DNA of 64,000 nt, taken from contig NZ_LT906453.1 in the NCBI RefSeq assembly GCF_900187045.1, positions 1,860,001 to 1,924,000 of the forward strand, given 5' to 3'. The notes under the pieces are model-generated. The model saw nothing but the letters and a program-made list of their open reading frames with translations, did no database searches and was not told the DNA's origin. Below are positions 38,859 through 48,180 of this stretch, piece by piece. Both the position numbers and the translations under genes were made by a program. Every line of letters begins with the position of its first letter. Position 1 is the first letter of the stretch. Source of the DNA: Dermatophilus congolensis. GTDB lineage: Bacteria; Actinomycetota; Actinomycetes; Actinomycetales; Dermatophilaceae.

Positions 38859-40409
38859 TTACACCTGCGAAGCAGTCTTCTCACCCTTGAGCTCATACGT
38901 ACGCGAGAAACCCGTGTCCTGATCACTCAACGTCACCGACACAATGCCGTGACGATCAATGGTGTACCGCTCCTCAATGAGCGGCCCGACCTCCGTGCGC
39001 TCAACCGGCACCGCAGCGGTACTCCCCGGAGACTCGTTCTCCATCGCCTGCAATGCCGCATCGAAGGGGAAAACCACCTCCGCGAACGGCACAATCTGAC
39101 CACGCGGCCCACCGAACTCATCCAACGTCCCGTACTCAACAAACCGGAACCAGCCAGCGTTATGCGCAGCCCGATACGTGCGGCTAACCGACACATCACT
39201 GTGCCGATCCACCAACACACTGCGATCCACCAGAGGGTCAAACGACACCTGACGGCCACCATCACCTTCACGGAACACACCAAAACCACGCGAAAGACGA
39301 TCCGAGAGCGAATACCCTGCACCTTCATCAGCAGCAATCGCCAAACCGATAGCAGTCGAAGCCGCCGGATAGGGGGAGCGGAACACACGCCGACCAAACT
39401 GGGCTTTGACCAGCCGGGGCACCAGCGGCAACCCACTAGCGCCACCCACCAAATAAATGCCAGCAACCTCTGAATCGGTCAACGCTTCATGATCAAGCCC
39501 ACCGACCAACGGCGCCATCGCCTGAATGGTTTTCTTCACCAGTGGAGCGACCTCTTCATAGAAATCCGCCACCGTCACTGTGACCGCCGCGCCATCAATC
39601 TCAAGCGGAATCCGTTTGCTCTGCGGAGACAAATGTTCTTTAGCGTCCCGGCAGTCCTCCAACAGTTGGGCGTACAGCTTGGGCCCCAGCTCTTCGCGAG
39701 TACGACCAGCAGCACGCATTGCGCAACGAGCCAAGCCTGCATCAAAATCGTCACCACCGACGGTGTTCAACCCCGTCGAATCCATCACCTGGTGATCCGT
39801 GCCATCAGCATTGACCAGCGAAGCATCAAACGTCCCACCACCCAGGTCGTACACGACCACCCGAGAACGGCGCGAGTTCAACGTGCGGCTTTGCCCGTGC
39901 GTGAACTCAAAACCAGCAGCTGAAGGCTCATTGACCATCCCCGTCACCGTGAAACCGGCAGCACGGAAAGCCTCCAAGGTCAGGTATCGCTGCGGACCAT
40001 GCGCATGCGCTGGCACAGCCAACACGGTGTCCAGCATCCCAGGAGCACCCGCAGAGACATCCGCAGAAATCGTCGACTTCGTCGCCAGCGCTTCCCGCAA
40101 CGCCTGCGCATAACCTGTCAATACATCAATGAGTGGGACCTCGCGGTCACCGATACACACCGGCGTCGCCGCAAACACATCAGGGCTAGCCAAAAGGCGT
40201 TTAAAAGAACGAGTCAACTGTGCACCATTGGCTGCCGCCTCCAAGGCGGCAAACCCGTACACCAAACCATCCGACGTATCAGCCACCACTGACGGGAAGT
40301 GACAGTGCGGCTCATCATCAGCATCGAAGAAAGAGACGACCGGGTAGTTCCCTCGGTCCGCGTAAGCAACAATTGTTCGAGTAGTTCCAAAATCGATGCC
40401 AAGAGTCAT
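38859..40409 (-). CDS. Hsp70-family protein
   Basis: 516-residue actin-fold ATPase of the Hsp70/DnaK superfamily, not DnaK itself. Phosphate-1 loop MTLGIDFGTTRTIVAYAD, phosphate-2 VVYDLGGGTFDASLV, adenosine motif GIYLVGGASGLPLVPRLV. After the ATPase domain (about 385 residues) only a beta-rich ~120-residue tail follows, without the helical lid and without a DnaK-type EEVD or GGXP tail. Its client and co-chaperone are unknown; no grpE/dnaJ is nearby. Confidence 0.85.
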   Translation of the reverse strand: MTLGIDFGTTRTIVAYADRGNYPVVSFFDADDEPHCHFPSVVADTSDGLVYGFAALEAAANGAQLTRSFKRLLASPDVFAATPVCIGDREVPLIDVLTGYAQALREALATKSTISADVSAGAPGMLDTVLAVPAHAHGPQRYLTLEAFRAAGFTVTGMVNEPSAAGFEFTHGQSRTLNSRRSRVVVYDLGGGTFDASLVNADGTDHQVMDSTGLNTVGGDDFDAGLARCAMRAAGRTREELGPKLYAQLLEDCRDAKEHLSPQSKRIPLEIDGAAVTVTVADFYEEVAPLVKKTIQAMAPLVGGLDHEALTDSEVAGIYLVGGASGLPLVPRLVKAQFGRRVFRSPYPAASTAIGLAIAADEGAGYSLSDRLSRGFGVFREGDGGRQVSFDPLVDRSVLVDRHSDVSVSRTYRAAHNAGWFRFVEYGTLDEFGGPRGQIVPFAEVVFPFDAALQAMENESPGSTAAVPVERTEVGPLIEERYTIDRHGIVSVTLSDQDTGFSRTYELKGEKTASQV

Positions 40410-40497
40410 GCCAGGAGCTTAACGACGCAGGCCACACACCCACTCTCCCGGCCCTGCCACCAATCAACTACAACAACAGGGGAGTAGCGTTCATCAC

Positions 40498-41334
40498 ATG
40501 ACCGGAGCACCACGGCGCCCCCTGCGCAGAATCAGCAACGCACTCCGCAATCGAAACCGCGTCGTCCCCATCAGCCTCCGTGTCATCGGCAACGGCCCCA
40601 CCGTCCTGCTAGCCACCGGCCTAGGCCTAGCCGCCCACACCTTCAACGACCTCACCAAACAACTCACCAAAGACCACACCGTCATCACCTACGACCGCCC
40701 CGGCCTTGGGCATCTATCTGACATGCCCCGCCACGATCCACCCACCCTTAACGACGAAATCAACCGGGTGGTCACCGCCCTGGAAATGGCCGAACGTCGC
40801 GGAGCCCCTCTACCAGCCACCCTCGTCGGACACTCTTGGGCCGGATTCATCGTCGAAGCCGTAGCCCGCGCCCGCCCTGACCTCGTTGCTGGCGTCGTCA
40901 TCCTCGACGGCAGTATCGAACCCGACCTGCCCGTCCCAGCATGCCGCCGCCGTATGCTCCTGCGTTTGGGTAGATTCCTTATCCGCTACTCCGTGCCACA
41001 CAGCCCCCTACGTCGCTTCGGAGCAGCCTGCATCGAAGACGCCGCCTACCTGGACTTAGCTGTCGAACTGCATCGCCTACGCGATGAACAGCCTCTGCCT
41101 GCCATCCCTGTACGCCTACTCGTGGCGGTCTGGCACAGATTCCTACCGCACAACCGCACCTGGATTAAGCAACAACGCGATCTAGCCCAAGCCCTCAACA
41201 CCGAAAACCCCCACCGCAACCTGGTCATCGTCCAAGTAGTCCAATGGGCCGGGCATCACCTCGCAGGATGGGCCCCAACCACCGTCGCCGAAGCCATCCG
41301 CGATGTTGAAAACACCACCAACACCGAAAAATAG
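40498..41334 (+). CDS. Alpha/beta hydrolase
   Basis: 278 aa. The nucleophile elbow is GHSWAG with Ser113; the oxyanion/N-terminal strand segment is GNGPTVLLATGLGLAAHTF, DRPGLG follows, and a late GHH near 256 supplies the catalytic His. The first 20 residues are strongly basic (RRPLRRISNALRNRNR). Substrate not predictable. It stands alone between the divergent Hsp70 gene and sppA. Confidence 0.8.
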   Translation: MTGAPRRPLRRISNALRNRNRVVPISLRVIGNGPTVLLATGLGLAAHTFNDLTKQLTKDHTVITYDRPGLGHLSDMPRHDPPTLNDEINRVVTALEMAERRGAPLPATLVGHSWAGFIVEAVARARPDLVAGVVILDGSIEPDLPVPACRRRMLLRLGRFLIRYSVPHSPLRRFGAACIEDAAYLDLAVELHRLRDEQPLPAIPVRLLVAVWHRFLPHNRTWIKQQRDLAQALNTENPHRNLVIVQVVQWAGHHLAGWAPTTVAEAIRDVENTTNTEK

Positions 41335-41402
41335 ACAACACATCAATTCCGCCCCCAACGGAACGAGATGCCACCACAGCGATAGTCACTTACCGTCGAA
41401 CC

Positions 41403-43175
41403 ATGGCCTCACTGCGACAGCTCCTCGACAAGCTCCCCATTGACGACGCACTCCTGCGCCGCATCCCCATCCCAGGCACATCCGACAACGTCATCCTTGA
41501 AATTGACGCTGCCCGCGGCCTGACCGAAACCGCACCCACCAGCCCCCTGGAAATCCTTTCCCAACGCACCACCCCCCGCCTGTGGGAGATTATCTCCGGT
41601 CTGCGCGACGCAGCCCACGACGACAAAGTCGTCGCCCTCGTCGTCCACGCCGCAGGTGTCTCTATGGGCATGGAACTGGCCGACGAACTCACCCGCAGCA
41701 TCCGCCGCTTCCGCGAAAGCGGAAAACCAACCCTCGCCTGGGCCGAGGCAATGGGAGAAACCAACTCATCGCTCACCGAGCTGCTCATCGCATCGGCCTG
41801 TGAACACATTTGGCTCCAACCCAGCGGCCTCATCTCACCAGTAGGCACCGCGCTGACCAGCCCATTCCTGAACGACGCCCTCAAACGCATCGACGCCAAG
41901 CCCGAATTCGACGGCCGTAAGGAATACAAGAGCGCTGCCGACACCCTCACCGAACGCGGCTTCACCGACGCTAACCGCGAGCAGTACCAAGCCATCCTCG
42001 ACAGCACCATTGACGCAGCCTTCGAAGAAATCGCTGCTGGCCGCGGCATGGAACTCGACACTGCCCGCAGCATCCTCGACGCCGGATTCCTCACCCCCGA
42101 AGAAGCCAAAGAAATCGGCCTCATCGACCACATCGGATACCGCGACGAGGCTTACAGCTGGCTATACGAACACCTGGAAGACCCCCAGCGGGAACGCACC
42201 ACCACCCGCTACGTTGAGCGCTACGACCACTCCGCCATCCGCAACGCCCTCCAACGCAAACGCGGCAAACGCAGCGTCGCCCTCATCACTGCCCACGGCG
42301 CCATCCACCTAGGCCGCTCCAACCCTAGCCCCCGCGGCGGACACAGCATCGGCTCCGACGACCTCGGTGCTGCCCTGCGCCACGCCGTCAACGAAAAAGT
42401 TGAAGCCGTGGTGCTGCGCATCAACTCAGGCGGAGGATCCGCCACTGCTTCAGACGCTATCCGCCGCGAAGTGATGCAGGTCCGCGAAGCAGGTATCCCC
42501 GTCATCATTTCCATGGGACAAGCAGCCGCATCCGGTGGCTACTACATCTCCTCAGCTGGCACCGAAATCGTGGCCGACCCGCACACGCTCACCGGCTCCA
42601 TCGGCGTACTCGCCGGGAAAACCAGCATCGGCAAGAGCCTGGAACGCATCGGCATCACCCACGACTCCGTAGCCCGTGGACGGCACGCTACATTCCTGTC
42701 CGCTTTCGAGGCTTTCGACAAGGAATCCCGCCAGGAACTGGGCCGTCTCCTCGACCTGGTCTATGAAGACTTCCTCAGCAAGGTCGCCGAAGGCCGGAAC
42801 ATGCCAATGGCGGAAGTGGAAAAACTTGCCCGCGGTCGCGTGTGGTCTGGACGTGATGCGCACACCCACGGCCTCGTCGATCACCTCGGTGGCTTGGACG
42901 AGGCCGTCGACCGGGTCGCTTTCCGCCTGGGAGTCACGCGCGCAGAGATTGATGTCACTCCCATGCCTAAGACCGGCCCGTTCGATCGGTTCTTCCCCAC
43001 AGACAACATGGATGCCCCCGTGGCAGCAAACACCTCTGTGCTCGGGACTGCGCTGGCCCAAGACCTGCGCGGTGTCATCGGCAGCGGGGGAGAGGCCCTG
43101 TTGTCTCAGGCAGTCGAGCTACTTGGTTTGAACTCCGAAGGGCTATTGCGCGCTTCCTTGCCGCAGATTCGATGA
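41403..43175 (+). CDS. sppA: Signal peptide peptidase SppA, 67-kDa type
   Basis: 590-residue double-domain serine protease of the ClpP/crotonase fold that degrades cleaved signal peptides. The catalytic dyad is visible: Lys176 in RKEYKSAADTLTERGF in the N-terminal half and Ser377 in GQAAASGGYYISS in the C-terminal half. LRINSGGGSATASD and TGSIGVLAGK are family segments. No N-terminal membrane anchor is evident (MASLRQLLDKLPIDD), so membrane attachment must be by other means or the enzyme is soluble. Confidence 0.92.
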   Translation: MASLRQLLDKLPIDDALLRRIPIPGTSDNVILEIDAARGLTETAPTSPLEILSQRTTPRLWEIISGLRDAAHDDKVVALVVHAAGVSMGMELADELTRSIRRFRESGKPTLAWAEAMGETNSSLTELLIASACEHIWLQPSGLISPVGTALTSPFLNDALKRIDAKPEFDGRKEYKSAADTLTERGFTDANREQYQAILDSTIDAAFEEIAAGRGMELDTARSILDAGFLTPEEAKEIGLIDHIGYRDEAYSWLYEHLEDPQRERTTTRYVERYDHSAIRNALQRKRGKRSVALITAHGAIHLGRSNPSPRGGHSIGSDDLGAALRHAVNEKVEAVVLRINSGGGSATASDAIRREVMQVREAGIPVIISMGQAAASGGYYISSAGTEIVADPHTLTGSIGVLAGKTSIGKSLERIGITHDSVARGRHATFLSAFEAFDKESRQELGRLLDLVYEDFLSKVAEGRNMPMAEVEKLARGRVWSGRDAHTHGLVDHLGGLDEAVDRVAFRLGVTRAEIDVTPMPKTGPFDRFFPTDNMDAPVAANTSVLGTALAQDLRGVIGSGGEALLSQAVELLGLNSEGLLRASLPQIR

Positions 43176-43181
43176 CCAGTT

Positions 43182-43222
43182 CACCTGCGGTGCTCCTCCT
43201 CTAAGGAGGAGCACCGCAGGTG
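43182..43222. terminator. Strong bidirectional terminator between sppA and rlmC
   Basis: Perfect 19-bp stem (43182-43200 with 43204-43222) with a 3-base loop between convergent genes. Confidence 0.85.
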
Positions 43223-43229
43223 TGCCGGT

Positions 43230-44435
43230 TTAGCTGTTCGGATCTTCCCTGGTCAACAGCACCATCACTTCATAATGATCCGATTGCGGGAACATATCGA
43301 AAATGCGGGCCCGCTCAATCCGCCACGAAGTCATGACGGCTAGGTCTTGGGCCAGCGTGGCTGCCTGGCAGCTTGAATACAGCACTCGTCGCGCATCCAA
43401 GTCCTGCAGCACACGCGCTAACTCTGATCCCAACCCACGGCGAGGTGGGTTCACTACAACCAGATCAGGGACACAATCCTGCTGACCTGCCCACTGGCGT
43501 GCATCTGCCGCCACAAAAGTGACACCGTTCAGCCCAGCATTCTGTGCTGTTCGTTGCGCCGCTGCGACCGCTTCAGCAGAAACTTCGACACCCACTATTG
43601 ATTCCACAACGGCGGTAAGCGCTAAGGCGAACCCACCGACTCCGCAATACAAATCCCACGCGTGCTGAGCGCCGACCTCTTGAGCCCAATGCACAGCCTG
43701 TTGGTACATGTCAGCAGCAATCTCACTGTTGGTTTGGAAGAAGCTTTTCACCCCTAGCTCTAGCGTGAGGCTTGGAAGGCGCATGGGGAGAGTGGATTCG
43801 GGAGTGAGTACCCATTCCTGCTCTCCTTCCAGGACTGCTTTATGTTCGGGAAGAACATTCACGGAGACCACGCGCACGTGGGGGAGCTGTTCGGTCAGTA
43901 CTGGAAGTGCTGCACGCAGAGCAGGTACGGATTGTTCGGAGCGCACCACGAAACGCACCATCAGTTCACCGTCGGGGTTGACGGTGATGAGCACATTCTT
44001 CAGCTCGCCTGAACGCTGTGGAACGTCATAGGGGGCTAGGCCGCAGGCTGTGATCATCGCGGTCACGGCCTCAAAAGCCTGTTCAATACGGGGGTCAATC
44101 AGCGCACAGTGGCGCAGGTCCACGGGGCGTCGAGCCCGGTCCAGGATGCCGAGGGTCGGGGCGGTGCTGGTGCCGCCAACAACCATTTTTGCTTTATTCC
44201 GGAATCCACTAGAGCGGTGGTGAACCGGGTCTTCCCAGACGCATCCACCTGGGGCGGCATAGGCGTCCAGCAGTGCGTGGGCGCGAGCCTGCTTGCTTGC
44301 TATCTGGTCCTGGTGTGACATCCCCAGCATGGTGCAGGAGCGGCATTCGGCTGCGGTGTAGTAGGCGCAGGGGAGGGGGTCCAGGCCGCGCTGAGCTTGG
44401 CGCAGAAGAGTCGAGGCAGGGTCAGGTCGGGTCAC
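43230..44435 (-). CDS. rlmC: 23S rRNA uracil-C5 methyltransferase RlmC-like
   Basis: 401-residue SAM-dependent enzyme of the RumB/RlmC type methylating a loop uracil in 23S rRNA. N-terminal Cys23, Cys31 and Cys34 (PLPCAYYTAAECRSC), with a fourth in LRHCALID, are positioned to hold a 4Fe-4S cluster. SAM site DLYCGVGGFAL; catalytic PPRRGLG and nucleophile Cys in LYSSCQAATLAQD. No TRAM domain, in line with RlmC rather than RlmD. Confidence 0.88.
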   Translation of the reverse strand: MTRPDPASTLLRQAQRGLDPLPCAYYTAAECRSCTMLGMSHQDQIASKQARAHALLDAYAAPGGCVWEDPVHHRSSGFRNKAKMVVGGTSTAPTLGILDRARRPVDLRHCALIDPRIEQAFEAVTAMITACGLAPYDVPQRSGELKNVLITVNPDGELMVRFVVRSEQSVPALRAALPVLTEQLPHVRVVSVNVLPEHKAVLEGEQEWVLTPESTLPMRLPSLTLELGVKSFFQTNSEIAADMYQQAVHWAQEVGAQHAWDLYCGVGGFALALTAVVESIVGVEVSAEAVAAAQRTAQNAGLNGVTFVAADARQWAGQQDCVPDLVVVNPPRRGLGSELARVLQDLDARRVLYSSCQAATLAQDLAVMTSWRIERARIFDMFPQSDHYEVMVLLTREDPNS

Positions 44436-44560
44436 CCAGAGATTCTACGGAGCGAGCGCGCGAATCTCACTTGCCGCGACAAGGCCTAGGATAGAAGGCA
44501 ATTCGGTCCCGACTGCTTATATGTGGCAGTGGTGCCGGGCTTTCAGAGAAGGGACTCTCT

Positions 44561-45172
44561 ATGCATTCGCAGGCAACGAGTCGCCTCGTCGCCGAACATA
44601 TGCCCGGCCTTGGACAGCATGCGCACCGTTATGACCCGGCATTTCTTATCGTGGCATGTGAGCGTTCTTTCGCGGTGAGCGCCGAGCAGGCATGGCGGGC
44701 TTTGACCGATGATGCGGCAGCTCCCCAGTGGATTGGTCCTCGCAGCACGAATAACAGCACAGGTCGTGTTGATGTTCTCCTTACGCAGGAGAATCCCTCA
44801 CCGTGGCTGACGTTCACCATTAAGGATGCTCAACCTGGTCGCAGCATCACTCTGGCGCTGGAGGCGACCAAAGGTGATCGGGTTTCCCCTCGTCACATCA
44901 CGTTCACTCTTGATTCGGATCCTCGTGCTGTTGTTCCTGGGTGCACGATCACGGTGATGCAGTCCTATACGTGTGCTCAGACTCTTGAACAGCGGGGGCC
45001 ACTGTGGGAGTTCTACCTCGATCGATTGGCGTGTGTGATAGAGGGTGGGGATTCCAGCCAGGTGAGGCTGCATCCGTATTACCTTCCGGGGTTGGTGCCG
45101 CACTATCGAGGCATTCTTCGGCAGGCTATTCGTAATGGTGGTGACCGCATAAAAAACCGCGACCTCCCCTAG
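44561..45172 (+). CDS. SRPBCC-fold protein of unknown role
   Basis: 203 aa. Residues about 30-160 resemble the START/SRPBCC (AHSA1-like) fold: FLIVACERSFAVSAEQAWRALTDDAAAPQWIGP and a following beta-rich part with GCTITVMQSYTCAQTLEQRGPLWEFYLDRLACVIEGG. Such proteins bind hydrophobic ligands or modulate partners. The ligand is unknown. GAAGGGA lies six bases before the ATG. Its stop lies in the terminator hairpin shared with the next gene. Confidence 0.6.
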   Translation: MHSQATSRLVAEHMPGLGQHAHRYDPAFLIVACERSFAVSAEQAWRALTDDAAAPQWIGPRSTNNSTGRVDVLLTQENPSPWLTFTIKDAQPGRSITLALEATKGDRVSPRHITFTLDSDPRAVVPGCTITVMQSYTCAQTLEQRGPLWEFYLDRLACVIEGGDSSQVRLHPYYLPGLVPHYRGILRQAIRNGGDRIKNRDLP

Positions 45173-45189
45173 GTAGAGTGGTCGCGGTG
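45157..45189. terminator. Hairpin between convergent SRPBCC and DUF2207-like genes
   Basis: 9-bp perfect stem ACCGCGACC/GGTCGCGGT (45157-45165 with 45181-45189), preceded on the + strand by an A-run that would be a T-run for minus-strand transcripts. Confidence 0.65.
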
Positions 45190-45206
45190 TGGTGGTTTGT
45201 GGCTGC

Positions 45207-46268
45207 TTAGAGGTTGTCGTCGTCGAAAAGCCCTCCGAAGACTCCTGAGTCTGTGTCGTCTTCGAAGATGCCACCGAAGCGGGTGAAGGGGTCTTCGTCA
45301 AAGAGTTCGCTGCCAAAGCTGAGCATGTCAGAGGCGAAATCTTCGATGCCTTCGCTGAGTTCACCGATTGCTTCGCCTAGCCCGTCGAACATGCCGGGGT
45401 TGAGGAGCATGGCCATTCCGGTCCACCAGGCTAGGTCGGCGGCCCAGGTTGCCATGAGGGCGTCTCCGTAGCCGTCTGCTTCAGCTTGGGCGGCGATGTC
45501 GGCGAAGTGGCCGGACCATTCTTTGGCTACGCCGAGCCCGACAGCCCAGGGGAGGAAGCGGCTGAAGATGCCTGCGGCTTCTTCGTATTGGAGTTGTTTC
45601 TGTTCGGCGCGGCCGAGGTATTCCTGGAATCCGGCGGTTTGGGCTGCTAGGGCTGATCCGACGGCGGTGCGGCTTGCGCCACCAGCGGTGTACCAGCCTT
45701 TGGTGATAGCGCCGGTGTTGATTTCTTGTTGGAGGGTCAGTGCTGCGCCGCGCATGTTTGCTTTGGCTGCTTCGAGGGCGACGGTGTCGCCGGTGGCGAA
45801 AATGGATTCGTAGAGGTTTCGGCGTAGTGGTTCGAGGTCGTCTGGGGATTTGTCGGTGCGGGTGATGATCCAGTTGTCTTTGGTGTTTTTGGCGGGTTTG
45901 GTTGTGCTGGGTGTGCCGGTGTCGGTGGTTTCGCTGGTGTCGCCGGCGCGGTTTTCGATGCGGTAATAGCCTTCGACGGTCATGGCGATGAAGGCTGCGG
46001 CAACGTCAGAGCCGCTGGTGTTGCGGTCGCGGATGATGCCGGTTTCTTCGGGGCGCATACGTTCGGGGGCTTCGAAGCGGACGGCGACGGGTAGTTTGCG
46101 GTCGGCGGCGGTGATTTGCCGGGTGGGTGCTTCGGTTTCGGAGGCGGGGATGATTCCGGGTGCGACGCCTTCGAATACTTCGTCGTGGGCGTCGTCGCTG
46201 CCGCCGAGTAGGCGTGAGAGCACAGCTACGGTGAGAACGACGGCCAGGATGAGAAAGATGAACCCCAC
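45207..46268 (-). CDS. DUF2207-like membrane protein, short form
   Basis: 353 aa. N-terminal membrane segment MGFIFLILAVVLTVAVLSRLL, then a region resembling the C-terminal half of DUF2207 proteins: ERMRPEETGIIRDRNTSGSDVAAAFIAMTVEGYYRIE (winged-helix-like) and FSRFLPWAVGLGVAKEWSGHF. The usual large extracellular N-terminal domain of DUF2207 is missing. A Thr-rich insert (about 105-125) and an acidic Phe/Gly-rich tail (FGGIFEDDTDSGVFGGLFDDD) are unusual. Function unknown. Confidence 0.6.
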   Translation of the reverse strand: MGFIFLILAVVLTVAVLSRLLGGSDDAHDEVFEGVAPGIIPASETEAPTRQITAADRKLPVAVRFEAPERMRPEETGIIRDRNTSGSDVAAAFIAMTVEGYYRIENRAGDTSETTDTGTPSTTKPAKNTKDNWIITRTDKSPDDLEPLRRNLYESIFATGDTVALEAAKANMRGAALTLQQEINTGAITKGWYTAGGASRTAVGSALAAQTAGFQEYLGRAEQKQLQYEEAAGIFSRFLPWAVGLGVAKEWSGHFADIAAQAEADGYGDALMATWAADLAWWTGMAMLLNPGMFDGLGEAIGELSEGIEDFASDMLSFGSELFDEDPFTRFGGIFEDDTDSGVFGGLFDDDNL

Positions 46269-46385
46269 GAATGACTCCTTGCCGGGTGGGTGCGGCCTTG
46301 GGCCGACGGATTGTGTGTGTAAGAAATTACGGTGTTCTTGGGTGGGAACTGTGTGGTGGGTGTTGGGTGGCCAGTGGGATTGTCT

Positions 46386-47258
46386 TTATAGGGCGGCCAG
46401 TTCTGTGACGGTGTCGGTGCAGGTGGCCAGGAAGTCGTGGGTGCGGCTGGTGATGAGGATGCCGGTGCCGTTGCTGGCGAGGTGTTGGGTGATGGCGCCC
46501 AGGAGTTCGGTGGTGGTTTCGTCGGTGGTGGCTTCGTCGCAGATGAGGTAGGCGGGGTGGGCCAGGAGGAGGCGCGCAAATGCGGCGCGGCGCAGGTCGG
46601 CTAGGCAGACTTCTTCAGGGCGTGAGTGCAATACGGTGGCGGTGAGTTTGACGAAGTCGGCGGCGGTGCGGACTTCGTCGGTGGTGGTGAGGTGATTAAG
46701 GGCAGCTGTGTGGGCTGCGTGTGATTCGCGGCTCCATACGTAGCGGATGGCGTCGTGGGAGTGCGCGGTGGTTTCGGTGCCGTCGGTTGCTGAGCGTAGG
46801 ACGGCAGTGTTTTCGATGGGGGGTAGTGATTGGGCGGTTGAGGTCAGGAGTGGTTCGGCGATGAATTGGGCCAGGGTGCGTTGCGGGTCGGCGTGCTGAC
46901 GTGGGGATGAGGTGAGGAGGTGGATGTCGCTGTGGGGTGTCCCTTTTCGTGCGGTCACGGGTGTGCCGTTGCAGGTTACGTGGCCTGAGAGGGGTTCGAT
47001 GTAGCCGGCGAGAACGCGGGCGAGGGTGGTTTTTCCGCTGCCTGGGTCTGCGCGTAGTCCGAATCGGGTGCCGGCGGGGATGGTGATGCTGATGTTGTCT
47101 AGGACGAGTGTTCCTCCGGGGCGGGAAGGGCTGTCGAGCCATCCTCGCCATCTGCTTCGACCTGCGCGTCCGAGGGCGTATCCGGCGCAGATGTTGTCGG
47201 CTCGCAGTTCGTGTGTGGGGTCGGCGGGATCCTCGGTGGTGGGGATCCGATTGTTCAT
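46386..47258 (-). CDS. Orphan ABC transporter ATPase with divergent motifs
   Basis: 290 aa from the ATG at 47258 (AGGA seven bases upstream). Walker A is LRADPGSGKTT and Walker B AYLICDEATT. The ABC signature LSGGQ is not present; the corresponding position reads LADLRRAAFARLLLAHP. An insert near 105-160 is Thr/Ser-rich. Closest in style to oligopeptide/nickel importer ATPases, but no permease or binding-protein gene is adjacent. It may be a decaying or repurposed ATPase. Confidence 0.65.
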   Translation of the reverse strand: MNNRIPTTEDPADPTHELRADNICAGYALGRAGRSRWRGWLDSPSRPGGTLVLDNISITIPAGTRFGLRADPGSGKTTLARVLAGYIEPLSGHVTCNGTPVTARKGTPHSDIHLLTSSPRQHADPQRTLAQFIAEPLLTSTAQSLPPIENTAVLRSATDGTETTAHSHDAIRYVWSRESHAAHTAALNHLTTTDEVRTAADFVKLTATVLHSRPEEVCLADLRRAAFARLLLAHPAYLICDEATTDETTTELLGAITQHLASNGTGILITSRTHDFLATCTDTVTELAAL

Positions 47259-47384
47259 GCCGTTGTCCTCCCGTTGCCTGCGGTTGCCGTGAGGCACCAT
47301 TGTCGTTCATGCGTGGTGCGCAGGCGTGAACGGTGTTTGGTTGCTGTGTTGTGGTTATTGCGGGTAGGGGAGTGGGTTGGGGTT

Positions 47385-47768
47385 ATGAGTGAGTTGTTCG
47401 CAGATCAGGTGCATGAGGTTGTTCGGTTGGTTCCTGTGGGTCAGGTGGTGACGTATGGGGATCTGGGGGAGTTGTTTGGTAGGTCGCCGCGGCATGTGGG
47501 GCGGGTGATGTCTGGCTGTGATGGCAGGCAGGTACCGTGGTGGCGGGTGGTGAATGCTTCTGGGCGGTTGCCGGGGTTTCTTTTGACGGAGGCGGTGGCG
47601 CAGTGGCGTGCTGAGGGGATGGCGTTGCGTGACGATGGCTGTGGTGTGGTGTTGCGGCTGTGCCGGGCGGATCTGGTTGCCCTTGGTGATGTTATTGAGG
47701 CTAGTGTGGGGGAGTTACCGGGGTTGAGGCGGGGGAGTAGTGATGGTTTTTCCCCTGGTGATGGGTGA
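47385..47768 (+). CDS. Alkyltransferase-like protein (MGMT family)
   Basis: 127-residue DNA-binding protein of the O6-alkylguanine family. The core FADQVHEVVRLVPVGQVVTYGDLGELFGRSPRHVGRVM is clear. At the active-site motif PCHR it has PWWR (Trp52, Trp53), so it cannot accept an alkyl group. Alkyltransferase-like proteins, typically PWHR, bind alkylated guanine and hand it to nucleotide excision repair. Here the His is also Trp. Confidence 0.8.
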   Translation: MSELFADQVHEVVRLVPVGQVVTYGDLGELFGRSPRHVGRVMSGCDGRQVPWWRVVNASGRLPGFLLTEAVAQWRAEGMALRDDGCGVVLRLCRADLVALGDVIEASVGELPGLRRGSSDGFSPGDG

Positions 47769-47843
47769 TGAAGCTGACGCCACGCGGGGTTTGGGGTCTT
47801 GTGTTCCCCGGGCGGGTGGGGCGCTCACGCTACCCTGAGCGCC

Positions 47844-48032
47844 ATGACGAGCCAGGAGCGGACCCGGTCGGGTCAGGGTGATGATCGTGATCCCATGGCG
47901 ACCGCGCGTGCTCTGGATGATCTTGTTCGCTCGATTGATGCTGGGGAGGTAGGGGCATCTTCTTCGGAGCGAGCGTATTTGATTGGGGCGGCGGAGGCGT
48001 TGCGTCGGTTGGTGGATTCTGGGGAGATGTGA
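47844..48032 (+). CDS. Small helical protein of unknown function
   Basis: 62 aa from the ATG at 47844. The second half is an amphipathic helix pair (ARALDDLVRSIDAGEVGASSSERAYLIGAAEALRRLV). GC-typical codon use and a length-preserving frame support coding. No family recognised. Confidence 0.5.
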   Translation: MTSQERTRSGQGDDRDPMATARALDDLVRSIDAGEVGASSSERAYLIGAAEALRRLVDSGEM

Positions 48033-48038
48033 CGTACC

Positions 48039-48140
48039 TTTTGTTGTACGTATTAGCGGTTTTTGGGTTGTTCCCTCTGCTCAGAACCTTTGCTGTACAT
48101 GATGACTATTTGATGTACACAAAAGGACCGTTTGTTGTAC
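48039..48140. repeat. Four TTTGNTGTAC repeats before the serine recombinase
   Basis: Direct repeats of TTTG(T/C/A)TGTAC end at 48049, 48098, 48118 and 48140; spacings are 49, 20 and 22 bp, close to multiples of the helix turn. The last lies 40 bp before the recombinase ATG. They may be the crossover/accessory site of that recombinase or an operator for autoregulation. Confidence 0.75.
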
Positions 48141-48180
48141 ACTCTGGGGGAGAGGCACCTATCTCATAGGGGAGAGCAGC

